From Loripinus fragilis (lineage: Eukaryota > Mollusca > Bivalvia > Lucinida > Lucinidae), in assembly GCA_964019695.1 (NCBI GenBank), contig OZ026525.1:71354260-71418259 (forward strand): a stretch of DNA of 64,000 nt. Reading direction: 5' to 3'. Below, piece after piece: positions 1 through 11,707 of this stretch (its first letter is position 1; each line of letters begins with the position of its first letter). The notes under the pieces are model-generated. The model did no database searches, had not been told where the DNA came from, and was given only the letters and a program-made list of their open reading frames with translations. The translations under genes were made by a program, and so were the position numbers.

Positions 1-1345
1 TCGCAAGTTTGGGTAGATATTTCGCTGAAAATATTTATTAATTTATCGATCGCCCCTTTGCTACAATCTTCTCTCTCTTGGGACCTGGCGAACGCTTATG
101 CATGAAAAAACATGTTTGAAAAATAAGTACCTATGAAGTTTAACGAATTACATTCAGCAGTTCTGTACATGAAGTGGTACGCACAAAACTAGCAAGCAGT
201 TTTATGTTGAAAAGGGGGTCATCAGACATATGCCTACCAAACCTATGTGCTTTATTGGGATACACTCTTTGATGACCCCAAAGACAGATGTAAAGTTTCA
301 ACAAAATACCTTCAGTTTTCTTTAAAATGTAGGTTCACATAACTAGGCAACGCCTTATGTCGACGTCAGCAATGAAGAACGGGTGATAAGAAAAGAGGCC
401 CTTCGATAGGGCCTACTCCCAAATTCCCCTGAGATAAATTGTTTTCCGTATGTTCCCCCAAATTTTCATTGATTTCTTGTAAAAAAAATGTTGGTCTTAA
501 TCCTCTTATTTTCCTGAAAACTAAAACTGTTTCCCTGTTCCCAGACACCATTGGGACATCCTCTTGAAAAGTCAGACTAAATACGAAAGAACATTGGGTG
601 ACAAATTCAGAGGAGACATGTTAGTTTTATATTGTATCAATAAATAATTTCTCTTTCAATAATCGGTTACCAACTTCATGTCAATATTTAATGTTGTGAT
701 ATAATTTTTGAAAATTTTTGGGTGGATATTTTGCTTAATTTATTTATTAATTCATCAATCACCCTTCGCTAGAACCATCTCTCTTTTGAGTCCTCGCGAA
801 CGTATTATCTGAAAAAAAAATCATGTTTAAAAAATAGATAACTTCAGCAGTACTTTACATGCAATGGTACACAAAACTAGCAGCAGTTTTATGTCGAAAG
901 GAGGGTCAAAGGTATGCGCCTTATTGGGGTACACTTTCTGATGACCTCAGAGACCTGTGCAAAGTTTCAACAAATTACATCCAGGTTTCGTTGAGATGTA
1001 GTTTAATACACAACTAAGCAAAGCCTTACGTCGACGTCAGCAATTAAGTAAACTATAAGGTGATTGGAAAAGCTTGGATTGTTCCATGCCAGAGGTCCTT
1101 CCATAAAGACATACACCAAAGTACACCTTAAATAAATTGGTTTGTTACCCTGTTCCTCCAAAATTGTCTTTCTTTTCTTTGTAAATATGTTGGCCATAGT
1201 CCCCTTGCTGTCCTGAAAAAAATATCATATTCCCTGTTCCCAGACACCCTTTGCACAGTCTCGTGAATAGTCAGGCTGAATATAAAAGAGCAATGGATTG
1301 CATATTCAGAGGAGACATAATGGTTTTATATCGTATCAAGAAATA
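1..1345. repeat. tandem duplication of a ~700-bp noncoding unit
   Basis: Two diverged head-to-tail copies are visible, roughly 1-655 and 705-1345. Matching landmarks come in the same order in both: a start of the type TTTGGGTAGATATTTCGCT, a run of CATGTTT, a block ending GTACACTCTTTGATGACC (near 263 and 928), the string TTACGTCGACGTCAGCAAT (near 354 and 1026), and CTGTTCCCAGACACC (near 536 and 1236). No coding content is recognisable; short open frames inside it are not conserved between the copies. Confidence 0.75.
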
Positions 1346-1370
1346 ATTTCTTTTTTCATACTCACTAACC

Positions 1371-1641
1371 ATAGAGTTGTAAACTGAAAATAGAATAACT
1401 TGAGAAGTAGGAGGAGCTTCAGAATACTGCTGCCATGTAGATACACAGCTAAGCTTATTATGGTGAGGCAAACACATATAGTTGTATACTAAAATAGAAT
1501 AACATGAGAAGTAGGAGGAGCTTCAAAATACTGCTGCCATGGAGATACACAGCTAAGCTTATTATGGTGAGGCAAACACATATAGTTGTATGCTGAAAAT
1601 AGAATAACTTGAGAAGTAGGAGGAGCTTCAGAATACTGTCA
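1371..1641. repeat. ~104-bp tandem repeat, about 2.6 copies
   Basis: Copies begin near 1371, 1475 and 1580 and share GAGAAGTAGGAGGAGCTTCA, CTGCTGCCATG and AAGCTTATTATGGTGAGGC. Divergence is low, so the array is recent. Open frames on the minus strand here are by-products of the repeat. Confidence 0.85.
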
Positions 1642-1934
1642 ATATTTTTTTTCATAGAAGGATGCGCTTATTTAATACAGCCTCCATTTTTTACATCCAT
1701 AGAGTTTCTTTATCAATCTATAATAGTGAGACCTTGGTATAGCTAGATGTTTATTAACGATGTAAAGTACAAAAACAGCTATAGATGCGTCATATAATTG
1801 TTGTGGACATAGAAGCTACACATTTTGTTTAAAAAAAGCAAAAATGTCTGTATAAAGCAGCATAAATCCCCATACGTTATATTTCGCAAGATATGATTCA
1901 GTGAACTCCCTAGTGCTGTATAGATCATAATGTT

Positions 1935-2432
1935 CAGGGTGGGTAGTCACGTGGTTTTTGCTTGGATACACTGTACGGATGTTCGAATACACTGTACGGA
2001 CATTCTGATCGAATGTAGGTAGATTTCTCTATGTTTTCTCATCTATACCCAGAAAGTTATACACCATTTTCCAGCCCACATTTTCCCCTATCAAACGCTA
2101 CCAGGATAGCATCTTTAAGCTTCTTACTTTGAGTACTAACTCTGTCACAAATGTTGTCCGTACAGCTTATTTCCAAATTCAGGCCCCATCTTCGCCGCTA
2201 AAAAAATTGTGACAGAGTCTGTACTCAAAGTAAGAAGCTTTATGAGGATATCCTGGCATCGTTAGATCGGGAAAAATGGGGGCTGGAAAATGGTGTATAA
2301 CTTTCTGTGTAAAGATGAAAAAAACACGCAGAAATATCTACTTACTTTTGCTTAAAACATCGGTGTGGAAAGAAGTCCGCCATTTTTTCCGTACAGTGTA
2401 TCCTAACAGAAACCACGTGACTACCCACCCTG
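1935..2432. mobile_element. foldback (long inverted repeat) MITE with 5-bp target-site duplication
   Basis: The outer ends are CAGGGTGGGTAGTCACGTGG at 1935 and its reverse complement ending at 2432. The inverted match continues inward through GGATACACTGTACGG, a block at AGAAAGTTATACACCATTTT, and an arm around 2121-2146 that pairs with 2211-2240. The unpaired centre is about 60 bp. ATGTT occurs directly outside both ends (1930-1934 and 2433-2437), which fits a 5-bp target-site duplication. No transposase is present. The DNA transposon superfamily cannot be assigned from the ends alone. Confidence 0.8.
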
Positions 2433-2811
2433 ATGTTGATGGTGGACTAGTACAAATAAGGGTTGACTAACGACTAAGACTAAAGTTTATGACTAAGGAA
2501 TGGTGGCGGATTCAACTTATACTTAACGACATTTTAAAACACAACAAATTTGGTACATCTCCAGCTTCTGCTCGTGTAAATAAGTTTCCAAACATCCGTA
2601 TCATTACTCCCAGTGTATTTCTTAAATAATTTTCGTGTTTATTTGTAATTTTTATAGAAACACATACTAATGGAAACTAGGTCCGCCTCGCTTAGAAAAT
2701 TATTCATGCGCATACAATGACGTATATTCACTGTTATGGATAGTTGTACTCGTCTAAAGTTACAAACACGTCAAAAGTGGAACAAGGAAGTAAGAGACAA
2801 ACATTACAACA

Positions 2812-2884
2812 GACTGTGTGGTCTAGTGGTTAGAGCAACTGACTCATAAACGTGTGGTTGAGGTTCGATTCCTACCTAACACAT
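2812..2884 (+). repeat. tRNA-like sequence (SINE head or tRNA pseudogene)
   Basis: A D-arm/A-box-like GTCTAGTGGTTAGAGC (from 2821) is followed about 30 bp later by a B-box-like GGTTCGATTCC. The predicted T and acceptor stems have several mismatches, so a functional tRNA is unlikely. Similar tRNA-like pieces recur in this window, which favours a SINE or pseudogene origin. Confidence 0.5.
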
Positions 2885-2921
2885 ATTTTTTCTCAAGTTT
2901 ATTTTTTCGGTTTGTTTTTGG

Positions 2922-3165
2922 AGCTTTACGTCCACGCCAACAAATGTTCAGTAATATCGGGACGATTTCCTGTTTTCATAGCTTGAACCAGTAGTGAGCA
3001 GTAGATAACGTGGTATCCTGGGTCAGGTGTGGTACTTGATTGTATCGATTCCTGATCTTTGCACCTTTACTTACTTTGCTGAAGAAAACAATATTGACTG
3101 CGCCGGTGGTGAGTCTCAAACTAGCATCCCTTCGATTCCCAGTCTAACGCTCAAGTGGCTTTTTA
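2922..3165 (-). mobile_element. tRNA-headed SINE, interrupted by a Penelope-like tail fragment
   Basis: Read on the minus strand, the order matches the other SINE copies: tRNA-like head (GTGAGTCTCAAAC on the plus strand, near 3108), the middle motif around GCTTGAACCAGTAGTGAGC (near 2981), and a tail with TTTACGTCC (near 2925). Between middle and head, 3008-3076 is a 69-bp block matching the 3' terminal sequence of the Penelope-like elements elsewhere (CAAAGATCAGGAATCGATAC on the minus strand). The copy is therefore broken by a nested insertion. Confidence 0.65.
3008..3076 (-). mobile_element. Penelope-like element 3' terminal fragment nested in a SINE
   Basis: The reverse complement reads GTAAGTAA then CAAAGATCAGGAATCGATAC and ACCTGACCCAGGATACCA. 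The same block lies at the outer end of the longer copies starting near 31872, 56157 and 62076. Only the extreme 3' end is present, as expected for a heavily 5'-truncated retrocopy. Confidence 0.6.
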
Positions 3166-3787
3166 TATATTTCTTTCTTTTTTCACTGGGACTGTAGATT
3201 GTGCCGATGTAGTTTCAAAAATTGTGTTTTATAATATCACATAATACATGAAACATTTTATAGATTTAGAAACACTTTGGGATGTCGAGAAGACCTGTTT
3301 TTACAACACACTGTTGGGACCGCTGGCACAATCTTCACTGTACTTGACTGCGAATCCTGACACCCCGTTTTTGGTGGAAATTCTTTTTAAAAATAGTTTC
3401 TACGGTCATCCTTTCCCCTTTGCTGCCTCAATCAGAGCAGCTATAAGTTTCTTGCGAAAGAGTGGGAACACAATAATGATTAACTACTTAGGTGGTTACC
3501 TAGAACAGTGTAGATATGTTAACCCATTTATGCCTACTGGAGTCTTCTATCCATTTAAACTGACGGACCGATCCTTAATTATAGGGTGTAACGGCAGTGA
3601 TATTTAGCTTTTACAAAAATTGTACCTGTATCATTTAAGCAAACAATGTAGACCCTTTTCAGACATTATTTCATTCACCATCTGCCTTGTGTCTACGTTG
3701 GATCTGCACTGTTTGTCAAATTACTTTTTTGAGGTGCTACAGGGCGTTATTTTGGCTAACTGACTGTGTTCAAATGTCGAAATGATG
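3166..3787. other. no recognised feature
   Basis: A 119-codon plus-strand frame occupies 3248-3607 (starts M-K-H-F-I-D). It has no recognised domain, no signal peptide, and no splice or promoter signals that set it apart. I do not call it a gene. Confidence 0.4.
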
Positions 3788-3955
3788 CTTTACGCATCAG
3801 TTAACAATATTTCAGTCATATCGGGACGTTTCATAAATTTCTGGGCTGAACAAGTTCTAAGCAGAACATATAAAGTATCTTCCTAAAGTACACCAAACAT
3901 TGGGCCCTGGTGAGTCTCGAACGAGTGGCCCTTCAGATTCTAGGTTGCTCTTGGT
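3788..3955 (-). mobile_element. tRNA-headed SINE, diverged
   Basis: In plus-strand order it holds a tail-like TTTACGC, AACAATATTTCAGTCATATC, a GGGCTGAACAAGTTCTAAGC middle motif, and a head with GGTGAGTCTCGAACGAGTGG. This is the same arrangement as the better preserved copy at 5760-5956. The element is intact in outline but diverged. Confidence 0.6.
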
Positions 3956-4763
3956 TTTATCGGCGATCTGCAGTAAAAACTATTTAAGTTATGAGAAGTC
4001 CCTAGGGAAATATATACCACCACCTGACTCGGCCAAAACACAGAGGCTAGTGTATTTTGGCTTCAACCCACAATGGTCTCCGCAATTACATCTTCAGCCA
4101 AAACCCAAAATCAAGCTGAAACCGTCCAAATAAGGACTCGGACGGCAACACCGATATGAGCGGGACCCACACTAGCCCTGACATGCACCCTCTTTGATAA
4201 ATGATTGCCAGGCTGTTATAAAGGCAATAGAAATGAGGTCAGAAAAGCCTGTTTCTGCATTTCCTGCAGCTCTGAACAGCTGAGATCCCAAAACACCAAC
4301 TCTGGCTGTACAAGAGCTCACATGCCCAACTCACAACAATCTTCCTTGCACCTTCACACCTTTCATAACTGCGTCTGTCAGACAGGGAGTAAAACAGTCT
4401 CTGCACACCCGCAACCAGGGCCAAAATAGTGCTTGTATACATTAGCCCTGGTCTCCACTTAAAAGAAGGAAAACCAGTGCACGCACAAACACCAACACAC
4501 ATGCCCATACTATTTTATATGCCAGACGGAGTGATGTGGTTGTAAATGATTTTTGTTGATATATTGGGTATGGAGATGCACACAAACACGCACGTGCATG
4601 CAGACTTAGACTGACCATAGCAATCGCCTAGAGTTATCGAAATATCGGTTATAGAAGTTGAATCTTTGCCTTCCTTTCATCTACGGTTATCCGGCTTCTT
4701 CGGTTTGTCAGATGCGACTTTAAGCAATGACACTGGCTGCATATGGCCTAAGTTGTTGACGGG

Positions 4764-4808
<45 letters not shown>

Positions 4809-5759
4809 GGCGCGAGATCACCTACCTCTGGAAAAATATCCCTAAACATTTCATAAAAATGCAGCCTCACTCTGTTGTCGTGTAGCTGTCAGTGGTCGGT
4901 GTTTACCTTGCGATGGCATGGGTTTGCCTGTGGTCTATGATTGTATGATTTCCTGGTCATACTATTTTTTTTTACCAAACACATATGACATTTCGAACAC
5001 TACTTGCTTTCACGTTCTCTTTTGTAGGAATAGCTCTTCACTCACTTAATTGGTTTGAGTGTAGGCAGTGTTAATAAAACGAACAAATTAGTTGCATACT
5101 TTATTAACCCTTTTATCTTCTATTGGCTCCTAAATCCGTTTTTGGCAAACAGTGCAGATCCAGATGCGGCATTTGATCAGAGTCTACACTATTTGCGAAG
5201 AAAAAAACGATCGTCAGTGAAAGAATACATTTTTTTTCGAAATAGAACTTGTGGCCCCTCAATATATACAATTATTGGCCATCGTTTATTGTATTAAATT
5301 GCGCTAATAATATCTAACTTCTGAATAATTTGCTATGTAATCATTAAGTATGGTATTTCATATATGAAACTCTCTGCTGTCACCATTGAAGAAAATAAAC
5401 CGTGATGGTCGAGTTGTGTGCTGGGTTGCCACACACAGTAGAGCTGTACTTCTGTCAACGTTCTTCTACTTTGATAAAAACATCGATCAACTGAATGGTT
5501 TTTGTTTTGCTTAAAGAAAAATGCATTTTTCCATTGCCCAAACCAAACTTTTTTGATCGTAAAAATGCGTTCTACGATCATGATTCTAGGGCCGAAGCCC
5601 CGTTGTTTTTGAACGGCATATTATCCTCCAGAAGAAGGTAGATATACCATAGTCTGTACTGCAGCACGTTTTACATTACCCAACAGTACCTACATGTACG
5701 AAAGTTAGTCATTAACAGTTGGTCAATCACGCAGTCGCTCGAACTAAAAGTGGATGGTT
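3956..5759. other. no gene recognised; one CA microsatellite
   Basis: Short frames here (up to 89 codons) lack domains, codon bias or splice context. Only the dinucleotide run at 4767-4807 stands out. Confidence 0.4.
4767..4807. repeat. (CA)n microsatellite, ~20 units
   Basis: An uninterrupted CA run of about 41 bp. It is probably length-polymorphic. Confidence 0.95.
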
Positions 5760-5956
5760 TTGTTTGATTTGATTCTTTACGTCCCATTAACAATATTTCA
5801 GTTATAAAGGGACGGGTCTTCCTGGGTTGAACCAGTACTAAGCTAGGATTAATGTTCTTGCTCAAGGACACAACGCAGTTACGCCGGTGAGGCTCGAACC
5901 TGCGGCCACTTGGTCTCGAGTCAAGCACACTACCACTGAGCCACTCCGCTCCCTAA
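5760..5956 (-). mobile_element. tRNA-headed SINE, best preserved minus-strand copy
   Basis: On the minus strand an A box (GTGGCTCAGTGGTAGTGTGC) and a B box (GGTTCGAGCC) form a tRNA-like head. It is followed by TGTGTCCTTGAGCAAGA, then CTTAGTACTGGTTCAACCC and a tail with AATGGGACGTAAAG. Such elements are transcribed by RNA polymerase III from the internal boxes and copied by a partner LINE; which LINE is not evident here. Four related copies lie near 2922, 3788, 10311 and 41158. Confidence 0.8.
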
Positions 5957-6025
5957 AACGTGGATGGAAAACACTATATTTTAATAATAGCTGTTTGTTT
6001 AAACCCCTATCAGTATGGATATACA

Positions 6026-6100
6026 GCGGTCTCAATAGTGTCCGTCATAAGGCTCGAACCCGTTACCACATGCATACGAGTCATGTTTGCTAGCCACAAT
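6026..6100 (-). repeat. tRNA-like fragment
   Basis: The minus strand has a GTGGCTAGCAAACATGACTC A-box-like stretch and GGGTTCGAGCC B box. No SINE body follows and the cloverleaf is imperfect, so it is probably a tRNA pseudogene or SINE head relic. Confidence 0.35.
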
Positions 6101-6370
6101 ACTATATAAAGGTTGTAGCACATAGCTGTCGTTTTTATGTTTAAATTCATTTTCCCCTTCCATAAAATTAGTTACAAAGTGTACACTATTATACACAGTG
6201 AGTTTGGTTTTTAGTCATAAGTCTATAGTCGTTAGTTTCATCCTTATTTGTACTAGTGTATTTGCCAAACATGTTCAGTATAAAATAGTTCGCTTTGCTT
6301 ACTTTCTCATAATTTTCTAGATAATAAAAATATCCTTGAATAATACTCTTGTTTACTGAAGGAAATCCGT

Positions 6371-6745
6371 TTAAAGCTGCATACTCTGTAACTATGAACA
6401 TTTTTCGAAAAAAATTATTTTCTTTTTAAATCATTTGTAAAAGTAGAATTAAGCTATGTTTTCACAATATAAATGTTCAGTACAGCTGAAAACTGCATGG
6501 AAAAGTGAATTATCTTATCAAATAGGTGCATTTTTCTCTTGTTTGTAATTATTTGCGTCCCTCCAATAATTATAGACCGTTGAATTTTAACATAAATGCA
6601 GTTGTTTTGATAGTAATAACTTGTTAAGATTTACGAAAATGGTAAAATGTTTACCTGAATTTGAATATTTTTACTGCGTTCTTAAAAAATAAAAACATTA
6701 TTTTTAAAATTAGAAGATCAAAAGTTACAGACCATGCAGCTTTAA
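6371..6745 (-). mobile_element. TTAA-flanked MITE (piggyBac-like ends), copy 1
   Basis: TTAA flanks both sides (6371-6374 and 6742-6745). Terminal inverted repeats are of the form AGCTGCATRGTCTGTAAC. The roughly 375-bp interior is AT-rich and noncoding. TTAA target duplication is the hallmark of piggyBac-type and Kolobok-type transposons; no transposase is present, so the partner is unknown. Copies 2 and 3 are at 22189-22566 and 36078-36452, in the opposite orientation. Confidence 0.8.
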
Positions 6746-7077
6746 TACAACACCTCAATCATGAGTAAAATTGGATAGATGAACGAGTTTATACATAAAA
6801 TGCCTTGTATAACCAGCGTGTGTTGACATTAAACACGTTGATATGAGTGCCGTATTTAATAAGAAGTTAATGTCAAACGCTGGTATAGAATGCATTTATC
6901 TTGAAAGAAAACTAGATTTTAATATGATGCAATCGTTTACACACAGCGTCAGCATCGCTGCAACACAACGTTTATAATAATTATTGTACAACCACATAAA
7001 TCAGATATTGAAATCCACTCACAAGAACCAGTTTGGGATCATTTTTTATATATACTATGACAAACATCCATTCACAA

Positions 7078-7372
7078 TAGAAGCAACAACAGACAATGAC
7101 TAAGCAGCAAGAACGTCACCAGCGGACAGGCACTATAGCATTCAGGAAGTATAGGGGTGGGATTTATTTTACTAAACAAATCTTCGCCCTAGATATTGGC
7201 GTTATTGAAACACAAAAACTAGTTTGCTTGTATTCAATGTATCATCACAGGGAAACAATCAAATCAAATTAACTAAATGTGTTAAAAACATTCAAGTGGA
7301 TCATAAGCCACAGACAGTCAGAGCTGTAGAAAATCTGAGTAGCTGGACAGCCGCGGGCCCAGGCAGGGACAG
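7078..7372 (-). mobile_element. diverged Penelope-like 3' tail
   Basis: Plus-strand order of landmarks (AAATCTTCGCCCTAGAT, ATTGAAACACAAAA, CAATGTATCATCACAGGGA, AGAGCTGTAGAAAATCTGAG) parallels 63380-63600, the 3' tail of a Penelope-like element. No RT coding sequence is attached. Divergence is substantial. Confidence 0.5.
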
Positions 7373-9847
7373 ACGGTAGGCTTCATCCTGCTGATAGTTT
7401 TTAGGTCAGGATTATAAATGATAATGCAGGGTTGGATATTTCTCCAGTAAAATATATTTAAGCACAGTCCCAAACACTAAACAAACTATGTGTGTGGATT
7501 TATTGTTTAATGTTGCTCACATTGTGTGTGCGATTTTTATTGTAGGTTCTTGTTTTGTGGTGTAGTTATTGGTTCTTCTCATAAATGGTGTGGCAGTACT
7601 CGTTGTTGTACTATTGTCAGCTACTGACAGCTGTCGTACTTGATTCAGCGTTAAAGAAATCCTGAATATCCTTCATGAAAGTATATGCGTGGTCAAATTG
7701 ACGAACCTACTTTAGCTGTAGAAGCAACGTCCATCACCCGACTTGCAAGGGAGTTGACGTTCTAGTTCATTTCAATTGAAAACGGTGGCAAACAAAAAAG
7801 TAAAAATTCATTGAGAGTATAAATCAATAAATTGTGTGATGGTTAACGCCACACCATAAGAAGTCCCTATGCCATCGACAAAATGTGAGGGGTTAAGTTA
7901 CCCCACCCACTTCTTTGAAAGTAAGGGTAGTGTTATTGGGAATAATTGTCTTGAATACAGAACTAAACAAGCCACACTTTTTGCGCGACGAAATGATTTT
8001 TGTTGCATTGTTCGCTACAAATAAAGCAAAATATATACTCAATAGGCATTTTTCGTGCTCCTGTAGTGACTTTGAAAGTTTACCATTTCTCTATTTGTCC
8101 ACATGTTCCGAATGTAAAGTCGTGCAAGCAGTGATCGCATAATACATTGAAGTAAAAATTAAGTTGGCACCAAATCGTTAATTTGTCAAACCATGATAGT
8201 AAATAAGGTCCCCAATTTTCCTTCGGTTTTTTCTTTACAAATAATTTGCTTAAAATTTCAGCCAGTGTATAAACCCTACTCGTTTTGAGCATACGCTGCA
8301 CGTGCACGCCGAGACCTTTCCGTCCAAAAGTAAGTAACACAGGCTTTTATGGCATCTAAACGATATCACCGGGTTATCCCAATATATACTGAAACAATAA
8401 AGTTATGTCCGCTTGACGTTTATGTCTGCCAGTTCCAAATGTATGAACGCATTTCAATCAAAATTTCACATTATCAACTCTGATCATTTAGAAACGTTTT
8501 GGATCTAAGAGACATTCATGTGATAATCAGTAGAGCCGCTGACAAAGCAGCGAACACGAGTACCCTTAAAATTAAAAGTCACAACAGCAATAGCTTGTGT
8601 GTCCGTCATAATCCCGAACCATTTAAGCACATTTAAACATCACTGAGCAAACTGTCTAGAAAGATGTTATGCGTGCTAGTTGTATGCATTGCTTTTACGA
8701 CCACAGCCATTGATCTGTAACATACTCTGACGTCACAAAACATCGATCAAGAGCGGGCGTGAAAACACTCAGAAAATTCATTTTTGGTCCAGCATTTTGA
8801 TAATCAACAGAATTGAACAAATTTGTTGTTGTTTTTTCGTCAAAAAAAGCATTTCAACATTATTTCAGACTAATCAGCATTAAAACAATTGATAATGGAA
8901 ATTCTCTGATGATTTTGCAGTAAGGGGTGGGGTATAAAACACAGATTTAGTAAACCTTTGATGCCCGACATCAGCCATAGTTTTTGTTTTTCTCTTTTGT
9001 GTAATTGTTGTCATAAACAAACACAACAAATTAAAACAAAAACGGTCTCAAAATGATGTTAGATTAAGGAGATTTGGCAGTTCTTGAATTGTTATTTGTT
9101 TAATTCAAAGGGAGGTAATTTCAGTTAATTTCGTAAATTAAAGGTTTTGAACTGCAATTTCGCTCGTTCAGTAAGTTGACTTGGGATTTTTAGATGTTTT
9201 TTCATCGTCGGACGTTTCAAGTTGCCATTTAACGTAAAATGTGTCACGTTTTGTTGATTAACTTCCTGATGATAATGGAAAAAGCTCTGTGCACATTAGG
9301 CTCAGTAACCCTTCAAGATAAGAAGATAAAAATCAAATAATTACCAATTTTTGTGTGTCCGACGTTTGAAAAACAGTTTGGTTTTAATTTTGTTGCGACA
9401 TCTTAACTGGATCGAAAGATACAGTACCATGAAAATCGGACGTTTCTTTTTTGTTTGAGTATATATCATTACTCAATAATAGACCTAATCATTGCGACGA
9501 TCTCCCAACCCAGGCATTACGTAGACTGTATGACAGAAAATGTTGTTTTTTTTTTTTTTTTTTTTTTTTTTGTGTGTGTAGGTCATTATTCATTTAGCCC
9601 TCAAACTACACAGATCTTTCTTTCTTTCACGAATACTCACTCTGTCGATCAGAAAATGATCATTATCAGAGGTGAGTGAATTTTGAATTTAGGAAAAAAA
9701 ACTTATTTAACTCCTCTGTGTTATCAGCTGCGACCACAGTTGGAGCCTGACTATTCTAATGGGGAATGGTCCTTGGGAAAAACAAGAATACTTCAGGGCA
9801 TCACTATAAGTCTGGGGCCTGCAATACTGTGAGTTGTGTGATGCCCT
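7373..9847. other. no gene recognised
   Basis: AT-rich sequence with only short frames. A T-run of about 26 bp lies at 9546-9571 and a donor-like GTGAGTG follows an AGAG at 9672, but no exon could be supported. Confidence 0.4.
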
Positions 9848-10303
9848 GGTGGATATTGTTCTATGAGACGGGGTCAAGTTTTTGTCTTAATCAATAGACA
9901 TAATCCCACAATGAATCTTGTAGAAGAAAAGCAGAGAGGATTGATCCCTCCGGGCCTCCAGAGTTGGTCATTGCAGTTCATCGAGCATCTCACCAACACT
10001 ACTAGTGTTGCGCCACCGCCTGCAGGTCCAGCGGGCTGCCGTCCTCTGTGCCTTCTCCACTTGTTGAATCTGAGTTTCACAATCTGGGCTCCAAATGGGT
10101 GCTGCATACTCCAGTTTAGGACGTACCAAAGTTTTGTATGCAACCTCCTCAGTACTCCTAGGTGCGAAAGCCAAGTTCCTTCGAAGGAAACCTAAAGTCT
10201 TAGTTACTTTGGACGAAATATCAGAGATATGTTGACCCCAATCCATGTTCTCTGTGATTGTTATACCAAGATATTTCGCTGACTGAACGTTTTCCAAAGT
10301 CAT
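9848..10303 (-). pseudogene. LINE (Jockey/CR1-like) reverse transcriptase, C-terminal fragment
   Basis: A minus-strand frame of 111 codons (10303-9968) reads as the region just after the RT catalytic core of non-LTR retrotransposons: a K-Y-L-G-I-T-I start, the W-G-Q-H-I-S-x-I-S-x-K-x-x-K-T-L-G-F-L-R-R-N block, and L-V-R-P-x-L-E-Y-A-A-P-I-W followed by the K-x-Q-R-T-A-A-R-W conserved segment. After M-L-D-E-L-Q the match continues only in another frame (9967-9858), so there is a frameshift. The catalytic palm and endonuclease are missing. It is a dead 5'-truncated copy. A SINE begins 8 bp beyond its 5' end. Confidence 0.85.
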
Positions 10304-10310
10304 CTAAATT

Positions 10311-10492
10311 CGGGAGTGCAGTGGCTCAGTGGTAGAGTGCTTGACTCGAGACCGAGAGATTTCGGGTTCGAGTCTCACCGGGGTCACCATGTTGTGTCTT
10401 TGAGCAAAACACTGTAATCCTTGCTTAGTACTGGTTCAACCCAGGAATAAATGAAAAATTGTTGACTGGTACGTCAACAAACAAACAAATCA
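10311..10492 (+). mobile_element. tRNA-headed SINE, plus-strand copy
   Basis: The head has A box GTGGCTCAGTGGTAGAGTGC and B box GGGTTCGAGTCTCAC. Then come TTGTGTCTTTGAGCAAAAC, the middle motif CTTAGTACTGGTTCAACCC and an A-rich AAACAAACAAAT tail. It is complete in layout. Confidence 0.8.
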
Positions 10493-10667
10493 TCCGAATG
10501 TTTATTAAATTTTTAACTGTTTGGAAATCTTAAACAATCTGGAAAACGGATCGATTAGAAAAAGGGGAAAATTGCACATTTTGAAAACAGCTGACTCGGT
10601 TTTATTGAGTGTTTTCATAATAATTACTGGAATGTGTGACAACTCTTACATTAAACACATCTCGCCG

Positions 10668-10872
10668 CATAGATCCAGATAAGGAAATTTTATGAGCGTA
10701 AAATTCTAATAATTTTCTTACCTATCAATTTAAACATGTGTTTTTGGGTGCTCAAAAGAACCGTCACATTGAGCAGGTTCTTTTGAGTACCCACAACATA
10801 TGTTTTGGATGAGAAATAAAGAAAATATATTTCCAGTACGCACTCTTATCTGGAGGCCTGCAATCTGGACAT
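10668..10872. mobile_element. palindromic MITE (CCAGATAAGG ends), copy 1
   Basis: Outer ends read ATCCAGATAAGG and, inverted, CTTATCTGGA. The central hairpin pairs GGGTGCTCAAAAGAACCG with a CGGTTCTTTTGAG-type arm. An inverted copy lies at 12015-12205, with half copies at 31540-31622 and 33178-33252. Noncoding. Confidence 0.7.
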
Positions 10873-11707
10873 CTCATAAACTTAAGTTAGAACATATTTT
10901 ATGAGCTCATACAATATAACATGGTTCGTAAAAAATGGTTTCGGACAGAAAACTGTTGTATGTTAAGTTTTATGATCGATTTCTGTCATAAAACACTTCC
11001 GGTGAGACGCCACCTTGGAACATTAAAATGGATGGTTTCCTGTATCCTTTTTGGGCTTAAACCAAGCATCTTGATATTCCGAAGTCGATTTGAAATCTTC
11101 AATAACACGTGCCAGCTACAATAACACCATTGCCTTCACAGTGTATATTCGTTTTATTTCATACATATTTTTTACTTGCTTTATTTATTAAGAATAATGC
11201 ATGAAGGGACAGCAAATCTCTGAATAGTAAAACTATTTTGAAGTGTTTTTCAAACACAATAATAAAATATTGGGTAATACATTCAGCTGCAAAAACACCA
11301 ACCGTCTACATTTATTGGATTTCTTTAAATCTAAAATAATCGGACAAAATCGTTTTACGTCCCGAAATAAACAGACATGTCATTAACAGTCAGTAAAAAA
11401 GTGTACACATTTTCTACATTAAACTACAAGATTATAGACTGATGCTCGTATTATAAAAGTTACGCAATTCAGGATTTTGTCACAATTTTGAAACTTTCTG
11501 AGATAACCCAATTTCTTCCACAAAGCATTTTCATTTCTAAACCCAAAAACTTATTGAACACATTAATGTATTAAAATGCAGCACTGGTTGGCGATTTTGG
11601 TCGAAGTGCGAAAATCTTGTAACCCATTTCCCAATGCAAATTATTGTGTCTTTTCATAATGGACGTACCTGTATTCGTCAAAGCCTCTCGTATGCAATTT
11701 TCTTAAT
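10873..11707. other. no recognised feature
   Basis: AT-rich sequence. A 67-codon frame at 10921-11124 shows no family features. Confidence 0.35.

Noticed and set aside
2812..2884. functional tRNA gene
   Set aside because: Acceptor and T stems contain too many mismatches and similar heads recur with SINE bodies.
3248..3607. 119-codon open frame
   Set aside because: Plausible composition but no recognised family, splice sites or promoter; length is within chance for this much DNA.
8080..8340. possible exon with a Lys-rich product on the minus strand
   Set aside because: It lacks the family motif and credible splice sites, so no link to the secreted genes.
9600..9679. exon ending at AGAG/GTGAGTG
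   Set aside because: The upstream frame runs through a poly-T tract and no acceptor or homologous exon could be identified.
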